Origin: JBDTMT01 sp033764095
GTDB lineage: Bacteria > Desulfobacterota > Binatia > HRBIN30 > CADEER01
Assembly (NCBI GenBank): GCA_033764095.1
Contig: JANRJF010000353.1
Coordinates: 1-29,653, forward strand
Reading direction: 5' to 3'
Length of the DNA: 29,653 nt
Position numbers and translations under genes: made by a program. Each line of letters starts with the position of its first letter. Position 1 is the stretch's first letter. The notes beneath the pieces are model-generated. The model was not told the DNA's origin, ran no database searches, and saw only the letters and a program-made list of their open reading frames with translations. Positions 8,622 to 15,814 of this stretch are shown here, one piece after another.

Positions 8622-10991
8622 TCAATGCACCATGCCGCGCATCTGCATCGGCTGGAAGACGATCCATACGCCGGATACCCACAGCAGCAGCGCCAGGGCC
8701 GCCCACGGCGCCGCGACGCGCAGGGCGCGCGCCGCGTCGCCGCCGAGCTCGCGCGCGGTGCGCCAGCCGACCACGACGGTCACCACCAGACCGGCGTCGA
8801 GCAGCAGCAGCTCCAGCGCCGTCAGCCAATCGGTGCGCGGACCCATCCCGTGCGCCCAGGCGGGCGGGCCGAGCCAGGTGCTGCCGAGGTCGAACGCGGC
8901 GCGCTGCACCACCGGCCACAGCGAGCCGAGGCCGGAGAGCAGGTGGAAGAGGAAGTGCGCGCTCCACATGCCGAGCCCGAGCGGTACCAGCGCGAAGGCG
9001 AAGCGGCAGGCGATGGTGCGTGCGCCCGGCACGCCGGCGCCGCGCGCCGACAGCCGGGCGGCGAGCGTCGCGCTCGCCGCCGGCACCAGCACCAACGCCA
9101 CGACCAGCCACGCCGCGGTGATCGCGGTGGGGGCGGTCAGGCCGAGGCGCACCGCCAGGTCCGACTCGCGCGCCAGCAGCGGCTCCAGCATGCCGGCGGC
9201 ATTGGCGAAGGCGCCGAAGACGCAGAGCAGCGCCAGCGCGGCGAGGTCGAGGCGGGCGCCGCGCCGTCGGCCGGGCAGCGCGCGGCCGGGCGCCACGGTG
9301 CGCAGCGCGACGTTGTCGTGCGGGCAGGCGCGCACGCAGTCGAGGCACAGCGTGCAGTCGAGGCTGTCGCGCTTGCGCGGCACGAACAGGTCGAGCTCGC
9401 AGCCGCGCCCGCGGCTGCCGCCGCGCAGGCAGTCGTGTGTCGTGCAGCCGGCGCAGACGCCGGGCTCGCGGGCGGTCAGCTCGAACGGCGAGGCGCCGGC
9501 GTGGACGAAGTGGAACTGGCCGATCGGGCAGACGTGCTTGCAGAAGCTGGCGCCGCGGAACACGGCGTCGATCGCGAAGGCGGCGCCGAAGTAGGCGAGC
9601 ACCAGCGTCGCCGTCGCCGCCGGTCGATCCCACAGATCGAACAGCTCGTAGCTCGCCAGGTAGGCGAGCAGCAGCGCGACCGCCAGCCACTTGCCGCGCA
9701 ACCAACGCGGCCAGGCGCGCCGCGCCCCGATGACGCGCTTGGCCAGCTCGCGCGGCAGCATGAACGGGCAGGCGAAGCAGAAGAGATTGCCGACCGCGAG
9801 CAGGGCGACGACCACCAGCCCGCGCCAGTACGTCCACGGCAGTACGCCGGCGAGATTCATCGGGCTCATCCGCGGTCCGAGGAAGCCGTCGAGCACCACC
9901 GCCGCGGCGAGCAGCAGCATCAGCGCCTGTATCGCGCGGCGGAAGGCGAGCGAGCGCAGCAGCGGAGCAATGTAGGGAAGGTGGAGGAGGTCGAGTCCGA
10001 CTCCCCCCCTCGCTCCGTAACCCCCCTTTGCTCCGACTCCCCCCTTCGAAGAAGGGGGGTAAGGGGGGATTTTCCAACTGCCTGCCGGCGCGCGTGCCGC
10101 GCGCGACGAGTGTTCGGGAAATCCCCCCTGGCCCCCCTTTTTCAAAGGGGGGAATCGGAGCAAACGGGGGAAAGAACGGGGGGATTCCAGCCACTCGACC
10201 ACGATCGCCGCGACGGCGGCGAGATACGCGATCGAGCCGGTCACCCACATCAGCGCGCCAGCCATCGCCTGGTCGCCGAGCGGACCGCCGGCGGTGAGGG
10301 CGGGGACCGCGCTGTACGCGGGGTAGAGCGGACGGCCGGCGAAGGCGAACAGCGCGGCGAGCCCGGTGTTGGCGACGTCGGCGAGCAGCAGGTAGGGGAT
10401 CATCGCCCAGCGCGGCCAGCGCGGTCGCGACGGGTACGGTTGCACGACCGGGAACCAGAACCACAGCCCGGCGACCAGGAAGCAGGCGTGCTCCAACTCG
10501 TGCCAGCCGGGCGAGCGCAGGGCGAGCTGGTACGGACCCGGAAGATGCCAGAGGGCCGTGGCCAGCATCAGCGCCAGCCAGCCGCCGAGCGGATGGGCGA
10601 GCCCGCGCCCGACGCGGCGCAGCGCCGGCCAGGTGAGGAATGGCGCCAGGCCGCGCTTGGCGAGGCGGGCGGGCAGGCCGCGCAGCAGCGGCAGGGTGGG
10701 CGCGCCGAGCCAGAGCAGCGGCGGCGCGACCATGGTGAGCAGGACGTGCTGCAGCATGTGGACCTGCAGCAGCAGGCCGGCGAAGGCGTCGAGCGGCGAG
10801 GCGACGGCGAGCAGGACGCTCGCCAGCCCGGCGACGAAGCAGGCGAGGTGACGGAGGCCGAAGTGCTGCGGCCGCCGCGCGCTCAGCCGGCGCCAGCCGC
10901 GCAGGTAGAGCAGCGCGGTGAGCAGACTGCCCGCCGCCGGCCAGGCGGGCAGGGTCCACGAGGCGAGGGCGGCGCCGACGACGTCGGTCAC
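8622..10991 (-). CDS. Fusion of CtaG-type oxidase assembly domain and 4Fe-4S polyferredoxin (NapH/CcoG-like)
   Basis: A 789-residue membrane protein in two parts. Residues 1 to about 267 are a caa3-type CtaG domain (HMLQHVLLTMVAPPLLWLGAP, then WHLPGPYQLAL and HELEHACFLVAGLWFWFP), normally a free-standing protein for Cu-site assembly of cytochrome oxidase. From about residue 345 comes a polyferredoxin with CFACPF, CKHVCPIGQF, a CxxCxxxxC cluster (CAGCTTHDC) and a classic CTLCLDCVRACP 4Fe-4S motif, followed by several more membrane helices and ending in MQMRGMVH. Residues ~268-336 between them are a dispersed repeat read in frame (PPLKKGGQGGF and PPYPPSSKGG). No start codon is visible just after the repeat, so a true single polypeptide is likely. 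Its start overlaps the DUF1634 stop by 4 bp. CcoG-like Fe-S proteins reduce Cu(II), which suits a CtaG partner; that link is inference. Confidence 0.8.
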   Translation of the reverse strand: MTDVVGAALASWTLPAWPAAGSLLTALLYLRGWRRLSARRPQHFGLRHLACFVAGLASVLLAVASPLDAFAGLLLQVHMLQHVLLTMVAPPLLWLGAPTLPLLRGLPARLAKRGLAPFLTWPALRRVGRGLAHPLGGWLALMLATALWHLPGPYQLALRSPGWHELEHACFLVAGLWFWFPVVQPYPSRPRWPRWAMIPYLLLADVANTGLAALFAFAGRPLYPAYSAVPALTAGGPLGDQAMAGALMWVTGSIAYLAAVAAIVVEWLESPRSFPRLLRFPPLKKGGQGGFPEHSSRAARAPAGSWKIPPYPPSSKGGVGAKGGYGARGGVGLDLLHLPYIAPLLRSLAFRRAIQALMLLLAAAVVLDGFLGPRMSPMNLAGVLPWTYWRGLVVVALLAVGNLFCFACPFMLPRELAKRVIGARRAWPRWLRGKWLAVALLLAYLASYELFDLWDRPAATATLVLAYFGAAFAIDAVFRGASFCKHVCPIGQFHFVHAGASPFELTAREPGVCAGCTTHDCLRGGSRGRGCELDLFVPRKRDSLDCTLCLDCVRACPHDNVALRTVAPGRALPGRRRGARLDLAALALLCVFGAFANAAGMLEPLLARESDLAVRLGLTAPTAITAAWLVVALVLVPAASATLAARLSARGAGVPGARTIACRFAFALVPLGLGMWSAHFLFHLLSGLGSLWPVVQRAAFDLGSTWLGPPAWAHGMGPRTDWLTALELLLLDAGLVVTVVVGWRTARELGGDAARALRVAAPWAALALLLWVSGVWIVFQPMQMRGMVH
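9995..10190. repeat. Dispersed CCCCCCTT/AAGGGGGG repeat pair inside the CtaG-polyferredoxin gene
   Basis: Two ~45-nt units in inverted orientation (about 10027-10072 and 10118-10163). Each contains GCTCCGA, then a CCCCCCTTnnAAnAAGGGGGG hairpin, then AGGGGGGATTT. Extra degenerate CCCCCCT/GCTCCG pieces flank them. The intervening DNA has a GCGCGC-rich palindrome. No stop codon arises in the gene's frame, so the repeat becomes a Gly/Pro/Lys-rich linker. Confidence 0.85.
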
Positions 10992-11386
10992 AGGAAGTAC
11001 CCGCCGACGATGCTGTAGAGCAGCACGGCGAGGACGACCAGGGTGACGCCGACGTAGAACGGGTCGCGCTGCTCGACGAAGGCGAAGACGGAGAACGCCA
11101 CCCGCGCCACCGGGGTGGCGAGCAGAACCAGCAGGCCGAGCTGGATGAAGCCGCGCCCGAACCAGTCCGCTGCCATCTCGACGATGCCGGCGATGCTGCG
11201 CAGCTGCGCCGGTTCGCCGCGGAAGATGCGGTAGTCGGGGAGCTCGTGGCCGTGGCGCGCCAGGTAGATGGCGCCGCCGAACAGCACCACGGCGGTGGCG
11301 ATCAGCAGGCCGACGCGCAGCAGGTTGCCGATCACGCGCTCGACGTCGCTGTCGCTCCAGCCCGCCGGCGGGCGCGTCGCGGCCAT
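10988..11386 (-). CDS. DUF1634 small membrane protein
   Basis: A 132-residue protein with three hydrophobic helices (VGLLIATAVVLFGGAIYLA, FIQLGLLVLLATPVARVAFSVFAF, YVGVTLVVLAVLLYSIVGG) separated by a short loop with HELPDYRIFRGEP. This layout and the N-terminal SDSDVERVIGNLLRVGL match DUF1634, which is commonly encoded next to TauE/SafE permeases. Here the permease gene ends 1 bp upstream of its start and the CtaG fusion starts inside its last codons, implying translational coupling of all three. Molecular function is unknown; a partner subunit of the permease is the usual guess. Confidence 0.8.
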   Translation of the reverse strand: MAATRPPAGWSDSDVERVIGNLLRVGLLIATAVVLFGGAIYLARHGHELPDYRIFRGEPAQLRSIAGIVEMAADWFGRGFIQLGLLVLLATPVARVAFSVFAFVEQRDPFYVGVTLVVLAVLLYSIVGGYFL

Positions 11387-11387
11387 C

Positions 11388-12224
11388 TCACACGCCTCCG
11401 TGCAGGCCGTCCCAGATCATCTGCGCGCCCATCGCGGCGATGGCGATGGCGAAGACGATGCGCAGCGCCTGGCTCTGCACGCGGGTCAGGATGCGCGCGC
11501 CGGCCAGCGCGCCGATCAGCACGCCGAGCATCACCGGCATGGCGAGGCCGGGATCGATGTAGCCGTGGTTGAGGTAGACGCCGGCGCTGGCGGCGGCGGT
11601 GACGCCAATCATGAAGTTGCTGGTCGTGGTCGAGACCTTGAACGGCAGCCGCATGGCGCGATCGAGCGCCAGCACCTTCACTGCCCCCGAGCCGATGCCG
11701 AGCAGGCCGGACAGCCCGCCGGCGAGGAACATCAGGCCGAAGGCGGGCGGCACGCCGTGGACGTGGTAGGCGACGCGGCCCTGTGGGGTCGGATAGTCGC
11801 TGTCGAGCCGCAGCCGGGTGGCGAGCGGATCAGGCGGATCGTCGCCCGTCGGGTCGCTGTGGCCGCGAAACGACAGCGCGGCCGAGATTAACAGCACGAC
11901 GCCGAAGACGACGGCGATCGCGCCGGTGCTGACGTGGCCGGTGAGCCAGGCGCCGAGCACCGCGCCGATGGTCGTCGCCACCTCCAGCACCATGCCGACG
12001 CGCAGGTTGCTGTACCCCTCTTTGACGTACGACGAGGCGGCGCCGGACGAGGTCGCGATCACCGAGATCAGCGCCGCGCCGGCGGCGTAGCGGATGTCGA
12101 TGTGGAACAGCAGTGTCAGCATCGGGATGACGACGATGCCGCCGCCCAGACCGGTGAGCGCGCCGAGCAGGCCGGCGACGATCGAGCCGGCGAAGACCAA
12201 TGCCGAGAGCTCGAGGATGGTCAT
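11388..12224 (-). CDS. TauE/SafE family anion permease
   Basis: A 278-residue inner-membrane permease with two homologous halves. The first half opens with FAGSIVAGLLGALTGLGGGIVVIPML, the typical glycine-rich signature; the second has FLAGGLSGLLGIGSGAVKVLAL. The family (PF01925) moves sulfite, sulfonates, sulfoacetate or related organic anions. A hydrophilic loop of about 40 residues (around HSDPTGDDPPDP) links the halves. I take the ATG at 12224; a GTG at 12236 is an alternative and neither has a strong ribosome site. First gene of the leftward operon, sharing a 74-bp divergent promoter region with the porin gene. Confidence 0.85.
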   Translation of the reverse strand: MTILELSALVFAGSIVAGLLGALTGLGGGIVVIPMLTLLFHIDIRYAAGAALISVIATSSGAASSYVKEGYSNLRVGMVLEVATTIGAVLGAWLTGHVSTGAIAVVFGVVLLISAALSFRGHSDPTGDDPPDPLATRLRLDSDYPTPQGRVAYHVHGVPPAFGLMFLAGGLSGLLGIGSGAVKVLALDRAMRLPFKVSTTTSNFMIGVTAAASAGVYLNHGYIDPGLAMPVMLGVLIGALAGARILTRVQSQALRIVFAIAIAAMGAQMIWDGLHGGV

Positions 12225-12298
12225 CCACGCCACCACGCCACCCGCCCTCGTTGACCGAAGCGGCGCGGGGTGTCAACGAGCACGCGGGAGCGTGGGGT

Positions 12299-13663
12299 GT
12301 GGTGCGCGTCGGAGCGTTGATCGTGGCGCTCTGCCTGGCGTCGGCCGGCGGAGCCCAGGAGCCGGAGGATGCGGCCGATCGCTCCGACGTCGTGCCGCCG
12401 GCCTTGCGCGACTTCGCCAACGTGCTGGTCGACAACGAGGCGCCGACCACCACCGGCGTCGGCAGCTGGCTGAAGGGCGAGTACCTGACCGGCAACTGGG
12501 GCGGCTGGCGCTCACACCTGAGCGAGGCCGGCGTGCAGTTCGCCGCCACCTACATCACCGACATCCTCGGCAATCCGGTCGGTGGCATGAACCACAAGGT
12601 GCGCTACACGCACGACATCGGCCTCGACCTGCTGCTCGACCTGCAGCGGCTGGCGCACCTGCCGGGCTCGCGCTTCCACTTCTCGATCTCCTCGCGCGCC
12701 GGGCACAGCCTCTCCGACCTCGACATCGGCAATGTGTTCAACGTCGCGCAGACCTGCTGCGAGCCGCATACCCGCATCGTCAACCTCGCCTGGCAGCAGT
12801 ACCTGTTCGACGAGACGCTCGACGTGCACCTCGGCTACCTGACCACCGGCGACGTCTTCGCCACCTCGCCGCTGTACTGGCTGTTCGTCAACAGCGGCAT
12901 CAACGCCAACCCCGCGTCGATCGGGTTCAACGTGCCGTTCTCGCTCTATCCGGACAGCGCGCTCGGCGGCCGCGCGCGCTGGAAGCCGATCCCCCAGTTC
13001 GATCTCGAGATGGGCGTGTACAACGGCAGCGTCATCACCAATGCCGGCATGAACGATTCGCTCTCGGTGCGCTTCGACGACGGCGCGCTGATGATCGCCG
13101 AGGCCGGCTACCACGCCGACCTCGGCACCGCGACCGAACCGTTGCGCGGTCACTATCGGCTCGGGGGCTACTACCACACCGGTCGCTTCCGCCGTTTCGG
13201 CGCACCGCCGGGCTCCGATCTGCCGCGCGACGTCGAGCACGGCAGCGGCGCGGTCTACGCGCTGCTCGACCAGGCCGTCTGGCACGCGGTGGCGACCCCG
13301 ACCGCGCACACCGCGCTGGTCCCGTTCCTCGCCCTGGTCGGCGCGCCGGATCAGGCGATCAACGAGTTTCCGTTCTGCTTCGACGCCGGCCTGGTGCTGC
13401 ACGCGCCGCTGCCGCATCGCGAGGACGACGCGCTGATCTTCGGCATCCTCTACGGCGACTTCTCCAGCGCCCTACGCGACAGCCAGCGCGCCATCGGCGA
13501 GCCGGCGCAAGATTTCGAGATGGTGCTGGAATGGGCCTACGTCTACCAGGTCACCCCCTGGTTCCAGCTCGAGCCCGACGTCCAGTACATCATCCGCCCC
13601 GGCGGCACCGGCGACATCGCCGACGCGCTGGTGCTGGGCCTCGAAGTGAGCGTGAACCTGTAA
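12299..13663 (+). CDS. OprB-type (carbohydrate-selective) outer-membrane porin
   Basis: A 454-residue exported protein with a short signal peptide (VRVGALIVALCLASAGGA, GTG start). The mature part starts with a helical region and then TGNWGGWRSHLSEAGVQF, the conserved opening of OprB porins, followed by alternating beta-strand pattern, WKPIPQFDLEMGVYNG in the middle, and YVYQVTPWFQLEPDVQYIIRPGG near the end, the family's penultimate-strand signature. It ends in ...SVNL instead of a terminal aromatic residue. The GTG at 12299 is favoured because GGGAG (12286-12290) lies 8 nt upstream; GTG at 12302 is the alternative. It is divergent from the permease operon. The solute passed is unknown; not all OprB-like porins carry sugars. 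Confidence 0.85.
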   Translation: MVRVGALIVALCLASAGGAQEPEDAADRSDVVPPALRDFANVLVDNEAPTTTGVGSWLKGEYLTGNWGGWRSHLSEAGVQFAATYITDILGNPVGGMNHKVRYTHDIGLDLLLDLQRLAHLPGSRFHFSISSRAGHSLSDLDIGNVFNVAQTCCEPHTRIVNLAWQQYLFDETLDVHLGYLTTGDVFATSPLYWLFVNSGINANPASIGFNVPFSLYPDSALGGRARWKPIPQFDLEMGVYNGSVITNAGMNDSLSVRFDDGALMIAEAGYHADLGTATEPLRGHYRLGGYYHTGRFRRFGAPPGSDLPRDVEHGSGAVYALLDQAVWHAVATPTAHTALVPFLALVGAPDQAINEFPFCFDAGLVLHAPLPHREDDALIFGILYGDFSSALRDSQRAIGEPAQDFEMVLEWAYVYQVTPWFQLEPDVQYIIRPGGTGDIADALVLGLEVSVNL

Positions 13664-13698
13664 CGCCTCGACGGCACGGTCGCCGCGTTCCGGCCTAA

Positions 13699-13718
13699 GG
13701 GCGCGGCTTGCCGCGCCC
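13699..13718. terminator. GC-rich hairpin after the porin gene
   Basis: Arms GGGCGCGG (13699-13706) and CCGCGCCC (13711-13718) pair perfectly around CTTG. It is 36 bp past the porin stop and between convergent genes. There is no T-run. Flanking TAAGGGCGC and GCGCCCCTACG pieces suggest it belongs to a dispersed repeat. Confidence 0.4.
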
Positions 13719-13773
13719 GCGTTCGCGATCGTGTCGGTCGCGAGCACCACCGCGCCAGTGCGCCCCTACGAGA

Positions 13774-14013
13774 TCAGCACCGCTGGCTCTCGATCATCTC
13801 CGCCCGCATCTCCAGCATGAAGGCGGTGAGTGCGTCGCGGGCGCGGCCGGGCCAGCCGTCGCCGTGCGCCAGCGCGGCCAGGACAGCGATCAGGGCGCCG
13901 TGCAGCAGCTCGTCGGCGGCGGGGTGCTCCAGCGCCCGGTCGAGCACCGGGCCGCTGACCTCCAACTCGCAGGTGAAGAGGCCGACCTGGTCGGCGATCA
14001 GACGGTTGCGCAT
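13774..14013 (-). CDS. Small protein, paralogue of the 14223 gene
   Basis: A 79-residue soluble protein of a family I do not recognise. It aligns without gaps with the 78-residue protein encoded divergently at 14223, with about 30 identical positions by eye, including the F..ELEV.G.VL strand, the DH/EHP..E.L helix, LA....WP and TAFM..M. An N-terminal beta segment followed by two amphipathic helices is likely. The ATG at 14013 follows CTGGAGGGACTG, a good ribosome site, and the paralogy supports this frame over overlapping longer frames on the same strand. No signal peptide or membrane segment. It converges on the porin gene. Function unknown. Confidence 0.7.
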   Translation of the reverse strand: MRNRLIADQVGLFTCELEVSGPVLDRALEHPAADELLHGALIAVLAALAHGDGWPGRARDALTAFMLEMRAEMIESQRC

Positions 14014-14033
14014 CAGTCCCTCCAGGTACTTGC

Positions 14034-14054
14034 GGCGCCGCGGGACGCGGCGCC
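14034..14054. promoter_or_regulatory. Perfect 9-bp palindrome in the divergent small-gene promoter region
   Basis: GGCGCCGCG (14034-14042) and CGCGGCGCC (14046-14054) are exact reverse complements around GGA. It is 21 bp upstream of the minus-strand small gene, inside its leader. Further GGCGCC repeats lie at about 14074-14120. It could be an operator or an mRNA leader hairpin. Confidence 0.4.
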
Positions 14055-14133
14055 CTCACCCTGATCGGTTGGAAAGGCGCCAACATCGTTGCGCGGGGCG
14101 CCAACGGCGCCTGTCCGGGCGGTCGGTCGCGCT

Positions 14134-14168
14134 TAGGGAAAACCCTATGACCTCAAGGGAAAGTCCTA
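14134..14168. promoter_or_regulatory. Two tandem TAGGGAAAACCCTA-like operator sites
   Basis: TAGGGAAAACCCTA (14134-14147) is a perfect palindrome with AAAA centre, and AAGGGAAAGTCCTA (14155-14168) is a degenerate copy starting exactly 21 bp later, two helical turns. A CATAAT box (14175-14180) follows and could be a -10 element for the 14223 gene, with no recognisable -35, consistent with activator dependence. The regulator is unknown. Confidence 0.5.
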
Positions 14169-14195
14169 GCTGAACATAATGGAATCAGGATGTTA

Positions 14196-14217
14196 CTCCT
14201 CGATCACTGGCGAGGGG
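14196..14217 (+). promoter_or_regulatory. Leader hairpin that can mask the ribosome site of the small gene
   Basis: CTCCTCG (14196-14202) can pair with CGAGGGG (14211-14217) as seven consecutive pairs, one being G-U, with an 8-nt loop. The right arm contains most of the GAGGGGGA ribosome site used by the ATG at 14223, so translation could be controlled by opening the hairpin. Confidence 0.4.
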
Positions 14218-14222
14218 GATAC

Positions 14223-14459
14223 ATGAGCCGTCGCAGCATTTCCGACGCATCGGGTCGCTTTAATCTGGAAGTCGAGGTGCACGGCACCGTGCTGGAGAGC
14301 GCCATCGACCACTCCAACGCCGAAGAGGTGCTGAAGTGCGCGGTGATCATGGCGCTCTCGGTGCTCGCGCAGGACGGTCCCTGGCCGGTGGCGGCGCTGC
14401 AGTCGATGTCGACCTTCATGACCGACATGAAGAGCACGCTCATCGAGCAGCTGCACTGA
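14223..14459 (+). CDS. Small protein, paralogue of the 13774 gene
   Basis: A 78-residue soluble protein I cannot assign to a family. It starts MSRRSISDASGRFNLEVEVHG and continues with a helix rich in small hydrophobic residues (AVIMALSVLAQ) and a Met/Thr-rich helix (STFMTDMKSTLIEQ). It is the mirror partner of the divergent 79-residue protein, with about 30 identities in a gap-free alignment. The ATG at 14223 sits after GAGGGGGA; this ribosome site can be masked by the hairpin at 14196-14217. It ends 8 bp before the convergent response-regulator gene. No export signal. Possible roles as a small regulatory or binding subunit are speculation. Confidence 0.75.
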   Translation: MSRRSISDASGRFNLEVEVHGTVLESAIDHSNAEEVLKCAVIMALSVLAQDGPWPVAALQSMSTFMTDMKSTLIEQLH

Positions 14460-14467
14460 CCGACGGC

Positions 14468-15814
14468 TCAGCCCTCGAGGATGCGGTAGAGCGTCCGCCG
14501 GTTGATGCCGAGGATGCGCGCCGCGGCGGCCTTGTTGCCGCCCTGCGCCTGCACGACGTGGCGGGCGTAGGACCGTTCCACCTCGCGTAACGGCATGTGG
14601 CCGTCGGCGCGGTCGGCGAGAAACAGCGCCATGCCGTTGCCGTCCTGCGGCAGGTCGAGGTCCTCGGCCAGCAGCGTGTCGTGCGTGCCGAGCGCGACGG
14701 CGCGCTCCAGGACGTTGGCCAGCTCGCGCACGTTGCCCGGCCAGCCGTAGCCGATCAGGCGCCGCAGCGCCGCGGCGGAGACGCCGACCACCAAGCGCGT
14801 CTGCCGCTCGCAGGCGCGCGCCAGCAGCAGGTCGACCAGCGGTCCGATGTCGTCGCGCCGCTCGCGCAGCGGCGGCACGTCGATGCGGATGACGTTGAGC
14901 CGGTAGTAGAGGTCGGGGCGGAACTGGCGCTCGCGCAGCAGCGTCTCCAGCGGACGGTTGGTGGCGGCGACGATGCGCGCGTTGATTGGCGTCTCGGCGG
15001 CGTCGCCGAGCCGTCGGACGCGGCCGTTCTCCAGGGCATGCAGCAGCTTCGCCTGCACCTCCAGCGGCAGCTCGCCGATCTCGTCGAGGAACAGCGTCCC
15101 GCCGGCGGCGGCGGCGAAGGCGCCGGGCCGGTCCTCGTGCGCGTCGGTGAAGGCGCCGCGGCGCACGCCGAACAGCTCGCTCTCGACCAGCGGCGCCGGC
15201 AGCGAGGCGCAGTTGAGCTGGAAGAAGGGCTGCGACGCGCGCGCGCTCATCTCGTGGATGTAGCGCGCCACGGCGCTCTTGCCGGTGCCGGTCTCGCCGG
15301 TGAGCAGTACCGTGCTGTCGGCGCGCGCGGCGCGCCGCGCGTGCTCCAGCACGCGGCGCATCGCGGCGCTGCGCGCCACCAGCTGGCCGGAGCCCTCGAG
15401 CTGCGGCTGCGCCGTCCGCAGCCGCACGATCTCGCGCCGCATCTGGCGGTCGCGGAAGGCGCGCTCGATGGCGAACACCAGCGCTTCGATCTTGAACGGC
15501 TTGGCGACGAAGTCGCAGGCGCCGGCGCGCACGCTCGCCACCGCCAGCTCGATGCTGCCGAAAGCGGTGATGAGCAGCACCAGCTGCGCCGGGTTGCGGG
15601 CGAGAATCGCCTCCAGCAGCTCGGTGCCGCGCATCTCCGGCATCTCGACGTCGGTGATGACCAGGTCGAACTCCGCCGCCTCCAGCCTGGCCAGCGCGTC
15701 GCGCGGCGAGCTGGTCCCGGTCACCGCGAAGCCGCGCTCGGCGAGCATCTCGCACAGGTAGTCGACGACGCCCGGGTCGTCGTCGAGCACCAGCAGTCGC
15801 TGCGGCGCGCTCAC
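14468..15814 (-). CDS. NtrC-family response regulator (sigma-54 activator)
   Basis: A 448-residue cytoplasmic regulator. The receiver domain (about 1-120) has the acidic DDD pocket at 11-13, phosphoacceptor Asp55 in VITDVEMP and Lys105 in AKPF. The AAA+ domain has Walker A GETGTGKS (173-180), Walker B LFLDEIGELP (241-250) and the RPDLYYRLN sensor region. The sigma-54 contact loop reads GAFTDA (220-225) where most family members have GAFTGA. A Fis-type helix-turn-helix closes the protein (GNKAAAARILGINRRTLYRIL). It starts with GTG at 15814, overlapping the kinase stop by 4 bp. It probably activates the divergent efflux operon through the sigma-54 promoter at 17434. Confidence 0.92.
   Translation of the reverse strand: MSAPQRLLVLDDDPGVVDYLCEMLAERGFAVTGTSSPRDALARLEAAEFDLVITDVEMPEMRGTELLEAILARNPAQLVLLITAFGSIELAVASVRAGACDFVAKPFKIEALVFAIERAFRDRQMRREIVRLRTAQPQLEGSGQLVARSAAMRRVLEHARRAARADSTVLLTGETGTGKSAVARYIHEMSARASQPFFQLNCASLPAPLVESELFGVRRGAFTDAHEDRPGAFAAAAGGTLFLDEIGELPLEVQAKLLHALENGRVRRLGDAAETPINARIVAATNRPLETLLRERQFRPDLYYRLNVIRIDVPPLRERRDDIGPLVDLLLARACERQTRLVVGVSAAALRRLIGYGWPGNVRELANVLERAVALGTHDTLLAEDLDLPQDGNGMALFLADRADGHMPLREVERSYARHVVQAQGGNKAAAARILGINRRTLYRILEG

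Noticed and set aside
8466..11018. 850-residue plus-strand open frame opposite the Nramp and CtaG genes
   Set aside because: Composition is Arg/Glu/Gln/His-rich with no motif, and the opposite strand carries well-conserved membrane proteins. It is a by-product of GC-rich codon use.
12094..13698. 534-residue plus-strand frame overlapping the porin
   Set aside because: It is an Arg/Pro-rich out-of-frame shadow of the OprB-type porin, which has a signal peptide and family motifs in the other frame.
14181..14196. Sigma-54 promoter before the 78-residue gene (TGGAATC...TTACT)
   Set aside because: The spacing between the two elements is about 2 bp too long and the -12 GC is missing.
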